Source of the DNA: Spirochaetaceae bacterium
GTDB lineage: Bacteria; Spirochaetota; Spirochaetia; B11-G9
Assembly: GCA_030638735.1 (NCBI GenBank)
Contig: DAOWEB010000368.1
Coordinates: 1 to 33,277 of the forward strand
Direction: 5' to 3'
Length of the DNA stretch: 33,277 nucleotides
In this document: piece after piece, positions 1 to 7,567 of the stretch
Position numbering within the stretch: the stretch's first letter is position 1
Layout: every line of letters begins with the position of its first letter
Translations under genes and position numbers: made by a program
The notes under the pieces: generated by a model
Database searches by the model: none
Told to the model about the DNA's origin: nothing
Seen by the model: only the letters and a program-made list of their open reading frames with translations

Positions 1-850
1 GGACGGGCGAGTATAATAACCTCTTAAAATGGGCATTGAACATAACTCATTTTTATCCAGTATTGTACTACACTTATCTGAAAAGGCACACATTTTTTCT
101 AAATTCCTCAAAAAAATGCAGATCCTGTATTCTGTAACTCTCACTGATCTTGAATAGAAACTGTAATCCATACAACTTCTCCCAAAGCTATTCTTCCACC
201 GGGGTTTCTTTCTTTTCTTAAATTCCTAAATTAAACAGTTGTAAGATCTGCATCATTCAGTAATTCATAATCAACTGCAGTAAACTAGCTCCAGAGTCAA
301 ATTCCCCATTTGAAATTTCTTAAAAATAACACTTTAACTCTAAAAAGCCTACGTCAGTTTGGACTTCCAGACATTTCTAAGCAGGAGAAGTGATAACATA
401 TGACATCACCCGAATTCTCTATATTTCATAAGCTTAAAAACAATACAATTACATCCATAAAAAACAAATAAGAAACACAGAGAACTCAGGAATAAATTTA
501 CTCTAAACAGTTTTCCTAAAATAAAACGATATAACCAATAATTACCAAAGGATTTACTAAGACCTGATATTTATTACTTTTTGTTATACCGCAACTGTGT
601 ATCTACACACCCATTCCAGACTAACCCTACCTACCCCACCTGTCCAGCAAATTTTTCTTTCAGTGGGGTATTTTAATTTACCATACGGGTATAAGTACTT
701 ACCATTTTCAGGCAACAACCCCCTCAACAAAGTAGTTTACCTAGTTACAATTATAAAACATCTAAAACTGAACTGCGTTAAACACACAAAACGAGAATAT
801 TAAAACAAACACTTATGGTATTATGTCAGGGATTGGAGATGCGCGCAGCG
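1..850. other. AT-rich stretch with no recognisable gene
   Basis: No ORF here has a recognisable protein, a good ribosome-binding site or a family motif. The plus strand is conspicuously poor in G and rich in A, T and C. The 68-residue ORF starting at 597 has low-complexity composition and no motif. I see no tRNA cloverleaf, CRISPR repeat or mobile-element end. It may be spacer DNA, decayed sequence, or the flank of a gene outside the window. Confidence 0.6.
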
Positions 851-904
851 GTTTGTTTTTATGTAGGGATGCCCCTGCGTGGGCGTCCATATATAAAAAC
901 AAAC
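851..904. repeat. 54-bp imperfect hairpin (palindrome family, long form)
   Basis: The arms gtttgtttttat (851-862) and ataaaaacaaac (893-904) pair, and the same axis continues into a GC-rich core, ggatgccc (867-874) with gggcgtcc (881-888), around a 6-nt loop. There is one mismatch and two G-U pairs over 24 pairs. It lies past the 3' end of the Mut7-C gene, after a second hairpin. It could be a terminator-like 3' structure or a small mobile palindrome with AT-rich outer arms. Confidence 0.8.
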
Positions 905-923
905 GGAACCATCGCAAAGCCCG

Positions 924-966
924 ACCTGCTGTAGGGGCGAACCTTGTGTTCGCCTCTATGGCAGGT
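924..966. repeat. 43-bp hairpin at the 3' end of the Mut7-C gene
   Basis: acctgctgtaggggcgaac (924-942) pairs with 948-966 around a 5-nt loop, cttgt. That gives 19 pairs, three of them G-U. The inner part has the GTAGGGGC...-type end shared by the other palindromes in this window. It begins 13 nt beyond the stop of the Mut7-C gene. No U-tract follows on the minus strand, so it is not a classic intrinsic terminator. Confidence 0.8.
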
Positions 967-979
967 GACACCCCAATAA

Positions 980-1726
980 TTACTGCAAATCCATACCTGT
1001 CATTTTAATAAAATTGTTGTAATGACTTCCCTTCCAGTATATTTTACCACAGCTATCGCAGACCTTGAAATTATCATAGTACATTGCTGTTTTAGGAGCC
1101 AGTCTGTCCAGAATATCCTTCTTATCCACCTGTAGAAGTTTTCCGTTGCATTGGGGACAGCGGGAATAGAGGGATAGAGAGTCTATAAGGTCAAATCTTT
1201 CCAGTACGGCATAGTACTGAAGGAGAACATTCTGAGACCTTATCCAGTATCCCCTTTGAATTATGGAACGTTTTAACAGGTCCCTGTCCCTTGTCAGCAC
1301 AATTCGGTTTTCCCGGGCAGATATTTCCGCAATCTCTTTGTCCTTATATGAATTGCTGTAGAGAGTGTCGAATCCTCCTATGCGCAGGTATCTGGCCAGC
1401 TTTCCAAGATTTACATCGAGTATAAACAGAGCCCCATTTGAGGAGAGCAGTCTTAAAGGCAGGGGTCTAAGTTTTGTTGCATTTTTTATATCCAGGGACT
1501 CAAAAACAGGGTAAACAGATATTCTGTCATTAGCCTTTACCTGATATGAGAAGTCAACAGAGTTACTGTTTACTAGAATTAGATCTACCTCTGTATGGGG
1601 AACATTCTCCGACTCAATAAGATCCTTTACAGTCTGGCCCGGATTGGTTTTAACAGTAAAACTAACCTTTTTTTTCTCTACTACAAGAAAATCATTTAGC
1701 TCTTCATAGAATCTTATTGTGACCAT
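980..1726 (-). CDS. Mut7-C RNase-domain protein with N-terminal ubiquitin-like fold
   Basis: The predicted 248-residue protein has three parts. Residues 1-80 resemble the ThiS/ubiquitin-like domain often fused to Mut7-C proteins. Residues 100-180 are a PIN-like nuclease domain (LDVNLGKLARYLR, with acidic D104, D120, D147 and D149). The C-terminus is a zinc ribbon with C190, C193, C223 and C226. Family knowledge suggests an RNA-cleaving or RNA-binding protein; its substrate is unknown. The ATG at 1726 has no evident ribosome-binding site, but an extended -10 lies directly upstream, so the message may be leaderless. It is the last gene of the leftward series and is followed by two hairpins. Domain assignment is solid, role inferred. 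Confidence 0.85.
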   Translation of the reverse strand: MVTIRFYEELNDFLVVEKKKVSFTVKTNPGQTVKDLIESENVPHTEVDLILVNSNSVDFSYQVKANDRISVYPVFESLDIKNATKLRPLPLRLLSSNGALFILDVNLGKLARYLRIGGFDTLYSNSYKDKEIAEISARENRIVLTRDRDLLKRSIIQRGYWIRSQNVLLQYYAVLERFDLIDSLSLYSRCPQCNGKLLQVDKKDILDRLAPKTAMYYDNFKVCDSCGKIYWKGSHYNNFIKMTGMDLQ

Positions 1727-1733
1727 TAAGCTA

Positions 1734-1742
1734 ATTATATCA
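1734..1742 (-). promoter_or_regulatory. Candidate extended -10 promoter, possibly leaderless
   Basis: On the minus strand TGATATAAT fits an extended -10 (TGN followed by TATAAT). It ends 7 nt before the ATG of the Mut7-C gene, so transcription would start at about the start codon. No good -35 is visible. Sequence-only prediction. Confidence 0.4.
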
Positions 1743-1844
1743 TCAATATAACAACTCTAAAATTATTCTTACTATTTTTACCTGGAAACTATAAAAAACC
1801 ATGTTACCGATACTAAAACAGGAAAAATTGCTAATATTAAGTAT

Positions 1845-2303
1845 TTACATTTCAAGCTTATCCTGTTCTAAAAAATCCGGAAACATATACAGGATCTGAC
1901 CTTCGCTCGAAACTTCTACATTTGCATGCCCACGGGATGCCAGACTGTTTAAAATAGTTTCTGTTTCTTCTATAGGAGCATCTATAAACAGTGCAGTCCG
2001 GGCAACAGTAACTTTTCCACCAGCCTTTTTTGCTGCCCTGAGAACCATGTTTTCCAGTTCAAGCTTTCTTTTTTTTGCATTTGGTTTACTGTCTATCATT
2101 TTTTTACTTTTTGCAGCCAGCCTTGTAATACCTCTAATAAGAGAACCTGCACCAAGAGCAACAAGAATCCAGCTCCAGAAAGGAAAACCCATATGCATAC
2201 CCATTCCCATAGAGGAAGATCCCCCATATAAGAAAAATGGAATAGATATCATTACAGTACCTGTTATTACTTCGCCAATTGCGCTTTTTCTATGTCTTCC
2301 CAT
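1845..2303 (-). CDS. Small membrane protein with C-terminal winged-helix-like domain
   Basis: I chose the ATG at 2303 rather than the GTG at 2333. It has an AGGA ribosome-binding site 7 nt upstream, and the longer version would start inside a palindrome. The 152-residue product (MGRHRKS...) has two hydrophobic segments near its N-terminus, with a Gly/Met-rich linker (GGSSSMGMGMHMG) between them. A basic stretch follows, then about 60 residues that look like a winged helix (VLRAAKKAGGKVTVARTALF ... FPDFL). That domain resembles wHTH tails on small bacterial membrane proteins. It follows aat by 4 nt and is probably co-transcribed. Function unknown; a membrane-tethered regulator is one possibility. 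Confidence 0.7.
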   Translation of the reverse strand: MGRHRKSAIGEVITGTVMISIPFFLYGGSSSMGMGMHMGFPFWSWILVALGAGSLIRGITRLAAKSKKMIDSKPNAKKRKLELENMVLRAAKKAGGKVTVARTALFIDAPIEETETILNSLASRGHANVEVSSEGQILYMFPDFLEQDKLEM

Positions 2304-2307
2304 TGTT

Positions 2308-3051
2308 TTATCCTGTTTTATTCGTTGGGGCACGGCGCGCCGTGCCCTTACAATCTATCAGATTGTGCCAGTTCCCTCTACGGGTATCTGCCTCTAACCC
2401 TTTATTTAACAGTTCCAGATATTCTTGTCTAGCAATTTTTACTGCTCCCAAAGACTCAAGATGGGGTGTGTAGAGCTGGCAATCTATCATTGAAAATCCT
2501 AATTTACCAAGGGTTTGTGCAAGAACAATAAAGGCTGTTTTTGATGCATCAGTTTTTTTTGAAAACATTGACTCTCCAAAAAAAACAGAACCTATAGAAA
2601 GACCATACAGTCCTCCTACCAACTCGTTATCTTCCCAGACCTCCAGGGAATGGCCCCATCCCAGTTCATGAAGGCTTATATATGCATCTTTCATTTCTGA
2701 GGTAATCCAGGTTCCGTCCTCATGTTTTCTGGAAATTCCTCCACATGATTTAATAACTTCCCTAAACTGATTATCCATAGAAAATGAAAACCTATGCTTT
2801 TTAAAATTACGTTTCATAGATTTTGAAATATGTATATTTTCAGGGAAAAGAACCATTCGGGGATCCGGACTCCACCATAAAATAGGTTCCCCTTCTGAAT
2901 ACCAGGGAAATATTCCCTGTTTATAAGCTGAAAGAAGCATTCCCGGAGAAAGATTACCCTCCATACCGACAATACCTTCAGGACTGGCATTATTTATATC
3001 CGGAAACTGGAAATGTTCAGTCTCATTTATGTATGGAAAAGAGCTATCCAT
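2308..3051 (-). CDS. aat: Leucyl/phenylalanyl-tRNA--protein transferase
   Basis: Aat transfers Leu or Phe from aminoacyl-tRNA to proteins with N-terminal Arg or Lys, creating primary N-degrons for ClpS-ClpAP. The family signature is clear: GNLSPGMLLSAYKQGIFPWY, WWSPDPRMVL, the HELGWGHSLEVW stretch, GGLYGLSIGSVFFGESMFS and the LGFSMIDCQLYTPHL core. It starts 3 nt after the clpA stop, with AAGGA as ribosome-binding site, so the two are probably translationally coupled. The C-terminus is odd: after the usual end (about WHNLI) the frame continues through a GC-rich palindrome that encodes roughly GTARRAP before a TAA. These extra residues look acquired rather than functional. Identification is very secure. 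Confidence 0.95.
   Translation of the reverse strand: MDSSFPYINETEHFQFPDINNASPEGIVGMEGNLSPGMLLSAYKQGIFPWYSEGEPILWWSPDPRMVLFPENIHISKSMKRNFKKHRFSFSMDNQFREVIKSCGGISRKHEDGTWITSEMKDAYISLHELGWGHSLEVWEDNELVGGLYGLSIGSVFFGESMFSKKTDASKTAFIVLAQTLGKLGFSMIDCQLYTPHLESLGAVKIARQEYLELLNKGLEADTRRGNWHNLIDCKGTARRAPTNKTG
2324..2351. repeat. 28-bp palindrome inside the 3' end of aat
   Basis: A perfect 20-bp palindrome (gggcacggcgcgccgtgccc, 2328-2347) sits within a 28-bp element whose ends (gttg...ttac) match the GTAG...CTAC termini of the other elements with two defects. It is much richer in GC than its surroundings. It forms the last sense codons of aat, upstream of its stop. Confidence 0.9.
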
Positions 3052-3054
3052 TAA

Positions 3055-5316
3055 CTAATCCTTAACAGATATTACTATTTCATCATTTTTAATATCTGCT
3101 GTTGCAACTCCACCATCTTTCAGCTTTCCAAACAAAATCTCATCTACAAAAAAGTTCTTAATTTTATCTTCTACCATTCGGGCAATATTTCTTGCACCAA
3201 ACTCATAAGAGTAACCATGATCTGCAATCCATATTCTACAGGAAGAACTAAGTTCCAAAGTTACATTTTTCTCTGCAAGAAGTATAGAAAACTCTGATAT
3301 TTCTTTATCTACAATCTTGAGGATTACTTCATTTTCCAGTTTGTTAAATGAAATAATCTTATCCAGTCTATTTCTAAACTCAGGACTGAATGTTTTATCC
3401 ACTGCATCTTTTATAGCTTCATCGGTAATTTTATAATCACCGAAACCGATAAGATCACGACCTATATCCCTGGCTCCTGCATTACTTGTCATAATTAATA
3501 TAATATTTCTAAAATCAGACTTTCGTCCATTATTATCTGTAAGGGTTGCGTAATCCATAATCTGCAGCAGTATATTAAAAATATCAGTATGAGCTTTTTC
3601 AATCTCATCCAATAATAAAACTGCATGGGGTTCTTTTCTTACAAGATCAGTAAGAAGCCCGCCTTCTTCATATCCAACATAACCTGGAGGAGCTCCTACA
3701 AGCCTGCTGACAGTATGCTTTTCCTGATACTCACTCATGTCAAATCTATGAAGTTTTACCCCAAGGGTTTCTGCAAGCTGTCTTGCAAGTTCTGTTTTTC
3801 CAACTCCTGTTGGACCTGCAAAAAGAAATGATGCCACAGGTTTATCTTTCTTCCCAAACCCTGCTCTGGATCTCTTTATGGCCTGGACCACTGAATCTAC
3901 AGCCATATTCTGACCAAAAACCAGGTTTTTCAATTTATCTCCCAGATTCTGTAACTGATCAATCTCACTGCTTGAAACTGTCCGTTCAGGAATACCGGCA
4001 ATCCGTGCAATAACTTTTTCTATTTCTCCCTCATCGATTTTTGACGGTTCTTTATCTTTATCACCGGTACGGTATGAAAGGATCTGAAGCCAGGCACCGG
4101 CTTCATCAATAACATCAATAGCTGTATCCGGCTGATGCCGCTCACGCATATATTGGGAAGAAAGGGTCACAGCAGATTCAAGAGCTTTTTCTGTATATGT
4201 AACATTATGATAGGACTCATACTTTTCTTTTAGGCCATTCAGTATCTGAAGAGTTTCTTCCATTGATGTTTCTGGTACATTAATTTCCTGAAAACGTCTC
4301 GAAAGGGCACGATCCTTATCAAAACTTTTTTTATATTCAGAAAAAGTAGTAGATCCCATACAGCGAAGTTTTCCTGTTGCAAGTGCCGGTTTAAGAAGAT
4401 TTGATGCATCCATGGTTCCTCCGGATACAGCTCCGGCTCCCACAATTGTATGTATTTCATCTATAAAGAGAATAACTTTTTCCTCTCTTTTCAACTCTTC
4501 TATTATCTTTTTCATTCTTTCTTCGAAATCACCACGAAACTTGGTTCCAGCAAGAAGTCCACCCATATCCAGAGAAAAAATTCTATAGCCTTTTAGAATA
4601 TCAGGAACTTTGCCCTCTTCAATCCTCGCAGCCAGACCCTCTGCAATTGCAGTCTTACCTACTCCTGGTTCACCTACTAAAACAGGATTATTTTTTAACC
4701 GCCTGCAAAGAACCTGAATTGTACGCTCAATAATATCCTCCCGCCCAATAAGAGGTTCAAGCTCATCATCGGTTGCAGCCTTATTCAGGTTTCTGGTATA
4801 TAGTTCAATTGCAGACTTACGCTGTTTTTTTCCATTTGGTTCAGCAAAATCCTCATTATCTAAAAATTCTTCATCAGAAGGATTCAGAAAGTATTCGTCA
4901 GCAGTCCTGCTAATAGCCTTTAGAAGAGAATATCTGGTAAGACCTGCCTTGCGCATATAATATGACCCATGAAGAGATTCAATATCAAAAACCGATACAA
5001 GAATATCATTCAGATCAACAGTATTTTTAGAAGAAGTTTCAGTATGAAAAATTGCACTTTCTATTACACTTTGGAATCCCGCAGTCTGAACAGGGTCACG
5101 ATCTTCAATATAAGGAACCATTTTAGAAAGATAGGAATCTACATCCTTTTTAACACTTTCTATATCAACCTGACACTCATTAAAAATACTCTTTATTTCC
5201 TCAAAAAATAATGCAATATGAAGAATATGCTCAGGAGTAAGATATTCATGTTTACGCTTTTTTGCCTCAAGATAAGCTGCATTTAAAGCATTTTGAACTT
5301 CATCAGATATTTTCAA
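3055..5316 (-). CDS. clpA: ATP-dependent Clp protease ATP-binding subunit ClpA
   Basis: ClpA is the AAA+ unfoldase that feeds substrates, including ClpS-delivered N-degron proteins, into ClpP. The translation shows a Clp N-domain ([27 protein letters not shown]), AAA-1 with Walker A GEPGVGKT and Walker [10 protein letters not shown], and AAA-2 with GPTGVGKT and [10 protein letters not shown]. The LIGFG loop has the form used to dock on ClpP. I chose the TTG at 5316, not the ATG at 5385. The TTG has GGAG 7 nt upstream and gives about 753 residues, the usual ClpA length and N-terminus (LKISDEVQ). With this start the gene overlaps the end of clpS by 14 bp. clpP is not in the window. Confidence 0.95.
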   Translation of the reverse strand: MKISDEVQNALNAAYLEAKKRKHEYLTPEHILHIALFFEEIKSIFNECQVDIESVKKDVDSYLSKMVPYIEDRDPVQTAGFQSVIESAIFHTETSSKNTVDLNDILVSVFDIESLHGSYYMRKAGLTRYSLLKAISRTADEYFLNPSDEEFLDNEDFAEPNGKKQRKSAIELYTRNLNKAATDDELEPLIGREDIIERTIQVLCRRLKNNPVLVGEPGVGKTAIAEGLAARIEEGKVPDILKGYRIFSLDMGGLLAGTKFRGDFEERMKKIIEELKREEKVILFIDEIHTIVGAGAVSGGTMDASNLLKPALATGKLRCMGSTTFSEYKKSFDKDRALSRRFQEINVPETSMEETLQILNGLKEKYESYHNVTYTEKALESAVTLSSQYMRERHQPDTAIDVIDEAGAWLQILSYRTGDKDKEPSKIDEGEIEKVIARIAGIPERTVSSSEIDQLQNLGDKLKNLVFGQNMAVDSVVQAIKRSRAGFGKKDKPVASFLFAGPTGVGKTELARQLAETLGVKLHRFDMSEYQEKHTVSRLVGAPPGYVGYEEGGLLTDLVRKEPHAVLLLDEIEKAHTDIFNILLQIMDYATLTDNNGRKSDFRNIILIMTSNAGARDIGRDLIGFGDYKITDEAIKDAVDKTFSPEFRNRLDKIISFNKLENEVILKIVDKEISEFSILLAEKNVTLELSSSCRIWIADHGYSYEFGARNIARMVEDKIKNFFVDEILFGKLKDGGVATADIKNDEIVISVKD

Positions 5317-5620
5317 GAATACACTCCAGAGGAAAATCTTTTTCCCGGGCTTTTTCCTGAACCTGCCAGACCTTTGTACTGGCAATATCCAGAGGATAAG
5401 TACCTACAACGCCCTGACCCTTTTTGTGGACATCCATCATAATCTTTGTTGCTTCACCAGCAGATCTATGAAAAATATTTATAATAACATCAACTACAAA
5501 ATCCATAGTAGTATAATGATCATTAAGTAAAATAACCTTGTACATTTCAGGTTCCCGGGGTTTTGTATCAACCCCTTCATCCAGATCTGTACCAATATTT
5601 ATACCTGGAAAATCAGACAT
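5303..5620 (-). CDS. clpS: ATP-dependent Clp protease adaptor ClpS
   Basis: ClpS recognises N-degron substrates and hands them to ClpA. The 105-residue protein has a short flexible N-terminus and the core PREPEMYKVILLNDHYTTMDFVV, including the NDHYTTMDFV stretch that forms the N-degron pocket in characterised homologues. The DVHKKGQGVVGTYPLDIA helix-turn region is also typical. The ribosome-binding site is GGGGTG. The gene begins 14 nt after nifU and overlaps clpA, so clpS-clpA-aat forms one compact N-degron module. Identification is very secure. Confidence 0.95.
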   Translation of the reverse strand: MSDFPGINIGTDLDEGVDTKPREPEMYKVILLNDHYTTMDFVVDVIINIFHRSAGEATKIMMDVHKKGQGVVGTYPLDIASTKVWQVQEKAREKDFPLECILENI

Positions 5621-5634
5621 TTCAACACACCCCT

Positions 5635-6243
5635 TTATCCATAAGTACCACCATACAAGTGATTGTACTCATGAAGAAGTTCAAGAGTTTTGTCCTTACA
5701 TTTACCACAGACAGTACCTATTTCCGTCTTTTCCTGAAGTTCTTCGTAAGTGGTGACTCCCCGTTTTACCTGATCTTCAATATCCTGATCTGTAACTTCC
5801 TTGCACTCACATATCATAACAGCAGTATTACCTTTAAAAGGATTATCTCTACCCTGCTTTTCCAGATAATCATCAATAGCAGTTCTTAATGCTCTGTCAC
5901 CCAGCACAGAACAATGGAATTTATGATTTGGCAACCCACCAAGTTGGTCTGTAATATCTGCAGGAGTTATTTTATATCCTTCAGCAAGAGTCATTCCTTT
6001 TACAAAAACAGATAGCATTGAAGTACTGGCAATAGCACTGGCACATCCGTAAGTTTTCCACTTACAGTCTGTAATAATATCATTTTCAACTTTTATAGCA
6101 ACAAGCATTTCATCACCACAGGCCATACTTCCAACTGTCCCACTTCCGTCGGCATTGAATTCTGTTTCATCAGTTAAAATATTCCTTGGATTTATAAAAT
6201 GATCTTTTACTGTTTCTGTATATACCCAGTCCGGTCCACTCAT
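5635..6243 (-). CDS. nifU: NifU/IscU-type Fe-S scaffold with BFD-like [2Fe-2S] domain
   Basis: This is a scaffold on which iron-sulfur clusters are built from sulfur supplied by the adjacent desulfurase. Residues 1-130 are IscU-like with the three ligand cysteines at C42 (ACGDEM), C67 (YGCASA) and C111 (HCSVLGD). Residues 140-190 are a BFD-like domain with C145, C147, C179 and C182 (CECK...CGKC). At 202 residues it lacks the C-terminal Nfu domain of full NifU, so it is a two-domain form. The ribosome-binding site AAGGA precedes the ATG. It lies 38 nt downstream of nifS. The nearest name is nifU; iscU/nifU-like is equally acceptable. Confidence 0.9.
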   Translation of the reverse strand: MSGPDWVYTETVKDHFINPRNILTDETEFNADGSGTVGSMACGDEMLVAIKVENDIITDCKWKTYGCASAIASTSMLSVFVKGMTLAEGYKITPADITDQLGGLPNHKFHCSVLGDRALRTAIDDYLEKQGRDNPFKGNTAVMICECKEVTDQDIEDQVKRGVTTYEELQEKTEIGTVCGKCKDKTLELLHEYNHLYGGTYG

Positions 6244-6276
6244 TATTTTTTTCCTTTATAACTAATAATGGGTTCC

Positions 6277-6291
6277 CGACGCTACGCGTCG
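6277..6291. repeat. Palindrome overlapping the nifS stop codon
   Basis: cgacgc (6277-6282) and gcgtcg (6286-6291) are inverted around tac. On the minus strand this supplies the last codons and the TAG stop of nifS. It looks like a degenerate member of the palindrome set seen at other gene ends here. Confidence 0.65.
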
Positions 6292-7466
6292 CCCAATTTA
6301 TTTCCTGGAGAAAATGTTGACATCTTTCGTATTTTTTCGATGATATCCGGTAATATGGATAACACATAATCAACATCTTCTTCTACATTAAATCTGCCAA
6401 AACTAAACCTTATAGAGCCATGGGCATTTTCAATATCAACACCGGTTGCAATAAGAACATGAGAAGGTTCAAGGGAGCCTGTGGCGCACGCTGATCCTGT
6501 TGAAACAGCAACACCTGCCAGATCAAGATAAAGAAGAATCGATTCACCCTCTGCACCGGGAAAAGATATATTTAAAGTCCCGGGTAATCTGTGGTCAGAA
6601 TCTCCATTAATTTCGATATCAGGAATTGACTTCAGAAGACCTGTTTCAAGTCTGTCTCTCATTCCTTCTATTTTACGATTCTCAACTTCAAACTCAAGCA
6701 GGGCCATCTCTGCAGCCTTACCAACACCAGCAATTCCAGGTCCATTTACTGTACCTGCACGAAGACCTTTCTCCTGATGACCCCCGTGAATAAAAGATGC
6801 AATTTTTAATCCCTTTTTTATATAGAGCCCGCCGACACCTTTTGGACCATAAAACTTATGGCCCGAAAAACTTAAAAAATCAATTTCAAGCTGCTTTACA
6901 TCTACTTTTATTTTTCCAAGAGCCTGAACAGCATCAGAATGCATCAGGGCCCCATTTCTATGGGCAATAGAGCTTATTTTTTTTAGGTTCTGTATTGTAC
7001 CAATTTCATTATTTGCAAGCATAATAGAAACCAGAGCTGTTTTATTATCAACTGCTTTTTCAAGTTCATCAATATTAATCCGCCCCTTTCCATCAACACC
7101 TATAAAAACTGTTTCCATCCCTTCATTACCCAGTTCCCTAACAGTCTCCAGAACACTGGGATGTTCTATTACAGAAGTAATTATTTTATTTCTCTTACTG
7201 GAAGCAGAAGTAAGGAGAAATTGTTTTAGAACCATATTATTTGATTCTGAACCACCGGCAGTGAAAATTATCTCATTTTCTTCTGCATTTATAAGAAGTG
7301 CCACCTGCTTCCTGGCCCATTCAACTTTACTAATAGCTTCCCTGCCGAAAAAGTGCATACTGGAGGGGTTCCCGTAAATATTAAAACTATTTGTAAGCTC
7401 TTTTATCACTTCAGGGTGCAGGGGTGTGGTTGCGTTATTATCAAGGTATATTATTCGTTCATTCAT
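6282..7466 (-). CDS. nifS: Cysteine desulfurase, NifS/IscS family
   Basis: A PLP enzyme that takes sulfur from cysteine for Fe-S cluster assembly. Family landmarks are visible along the 394 residues: YLDNNATTPLHPEV, NPSSMHFFG, FTAGGSESNN, H102 (SVIEHPSVLE), the PLP lysine K204 (SFSGHKFYGPKG), GLRAGTVNGPG and the catalytic cysteine C327 (STGSACATGSLEPSHVL). The longer active-site loop fits the IscS/NifS group rather than SufS. The start has GGAGA 6 nt upstream. It is directly upstream of the NifU-type scaffold. The last residues (about NKLGDA) and the stop derive from a palindromic element, so the C-terminal tail may have been remodelled. Confidence 0.93.
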   Translation of the reverse strand: MNERIIYLDNNATTPLHPEVIKELTNSFNIYGNPSSMHFFGREAISKVEWARKQVALLINAEENEIIFTAGGSESNNMVLKQFLLTSASSKRNKIITSVIEHPSVLETVRELGNEGMETVFIGVDGKGRINIDELEKAVDNKTALVSIMLANNEIGTIQNLKKISSIAHRNGALMHSDAVQALGKIKVDVKQLEIDFLSFSGHKFYGPKGVGGLYIKKGLKIASFIHGGHQEKGLRAGTVNGPGIAGVGKAAEMALLEFEVENRKIEGMRDRLETGLLKSIPDIEINGDSDHRLPGTLNISFPGAEGESILLYLDLAGVAVSTGSACATGSLEPSHVLIATGVDIENAHGSIRFSFGRFNVEEDVDYVLSILPDIIEKIRKMSTFSPGNKLGDA

Positions 7467-7567
7467 AGCTTATCTCCAGTCTCCTATAAGAACTAAAAAT
7501 AAGCACCTTAGGGCTAATAGTCAAGATCTGAATGCAGTATAATAAAATTAAAATATAGATGAAAAAA

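Noticed and set aside
597-803. 68-residue plus-strand ORF in the empty left region
   Set aside because: No family motif, no ribosome-binding site, and composition unlike the neighbouring genes.
851-966. Possible CRISPR array, because two repeat-like hairpins lie next to each other
   Set aside because: The two elements differ in sequence and length, there are no regular spacers, and no cas genes are nearby.
823-1008. 61-residue plus-strand ORF
   Set aside because: It runs through both 3' hairpins and into the end of the Mut7-C gene; composition is set by the palindromes and there is no ribosome-binding site.
3625-4013. Plus-strand ORFs within clpA
   Set aside because: Antisense shadows of a strongly conserved gene.
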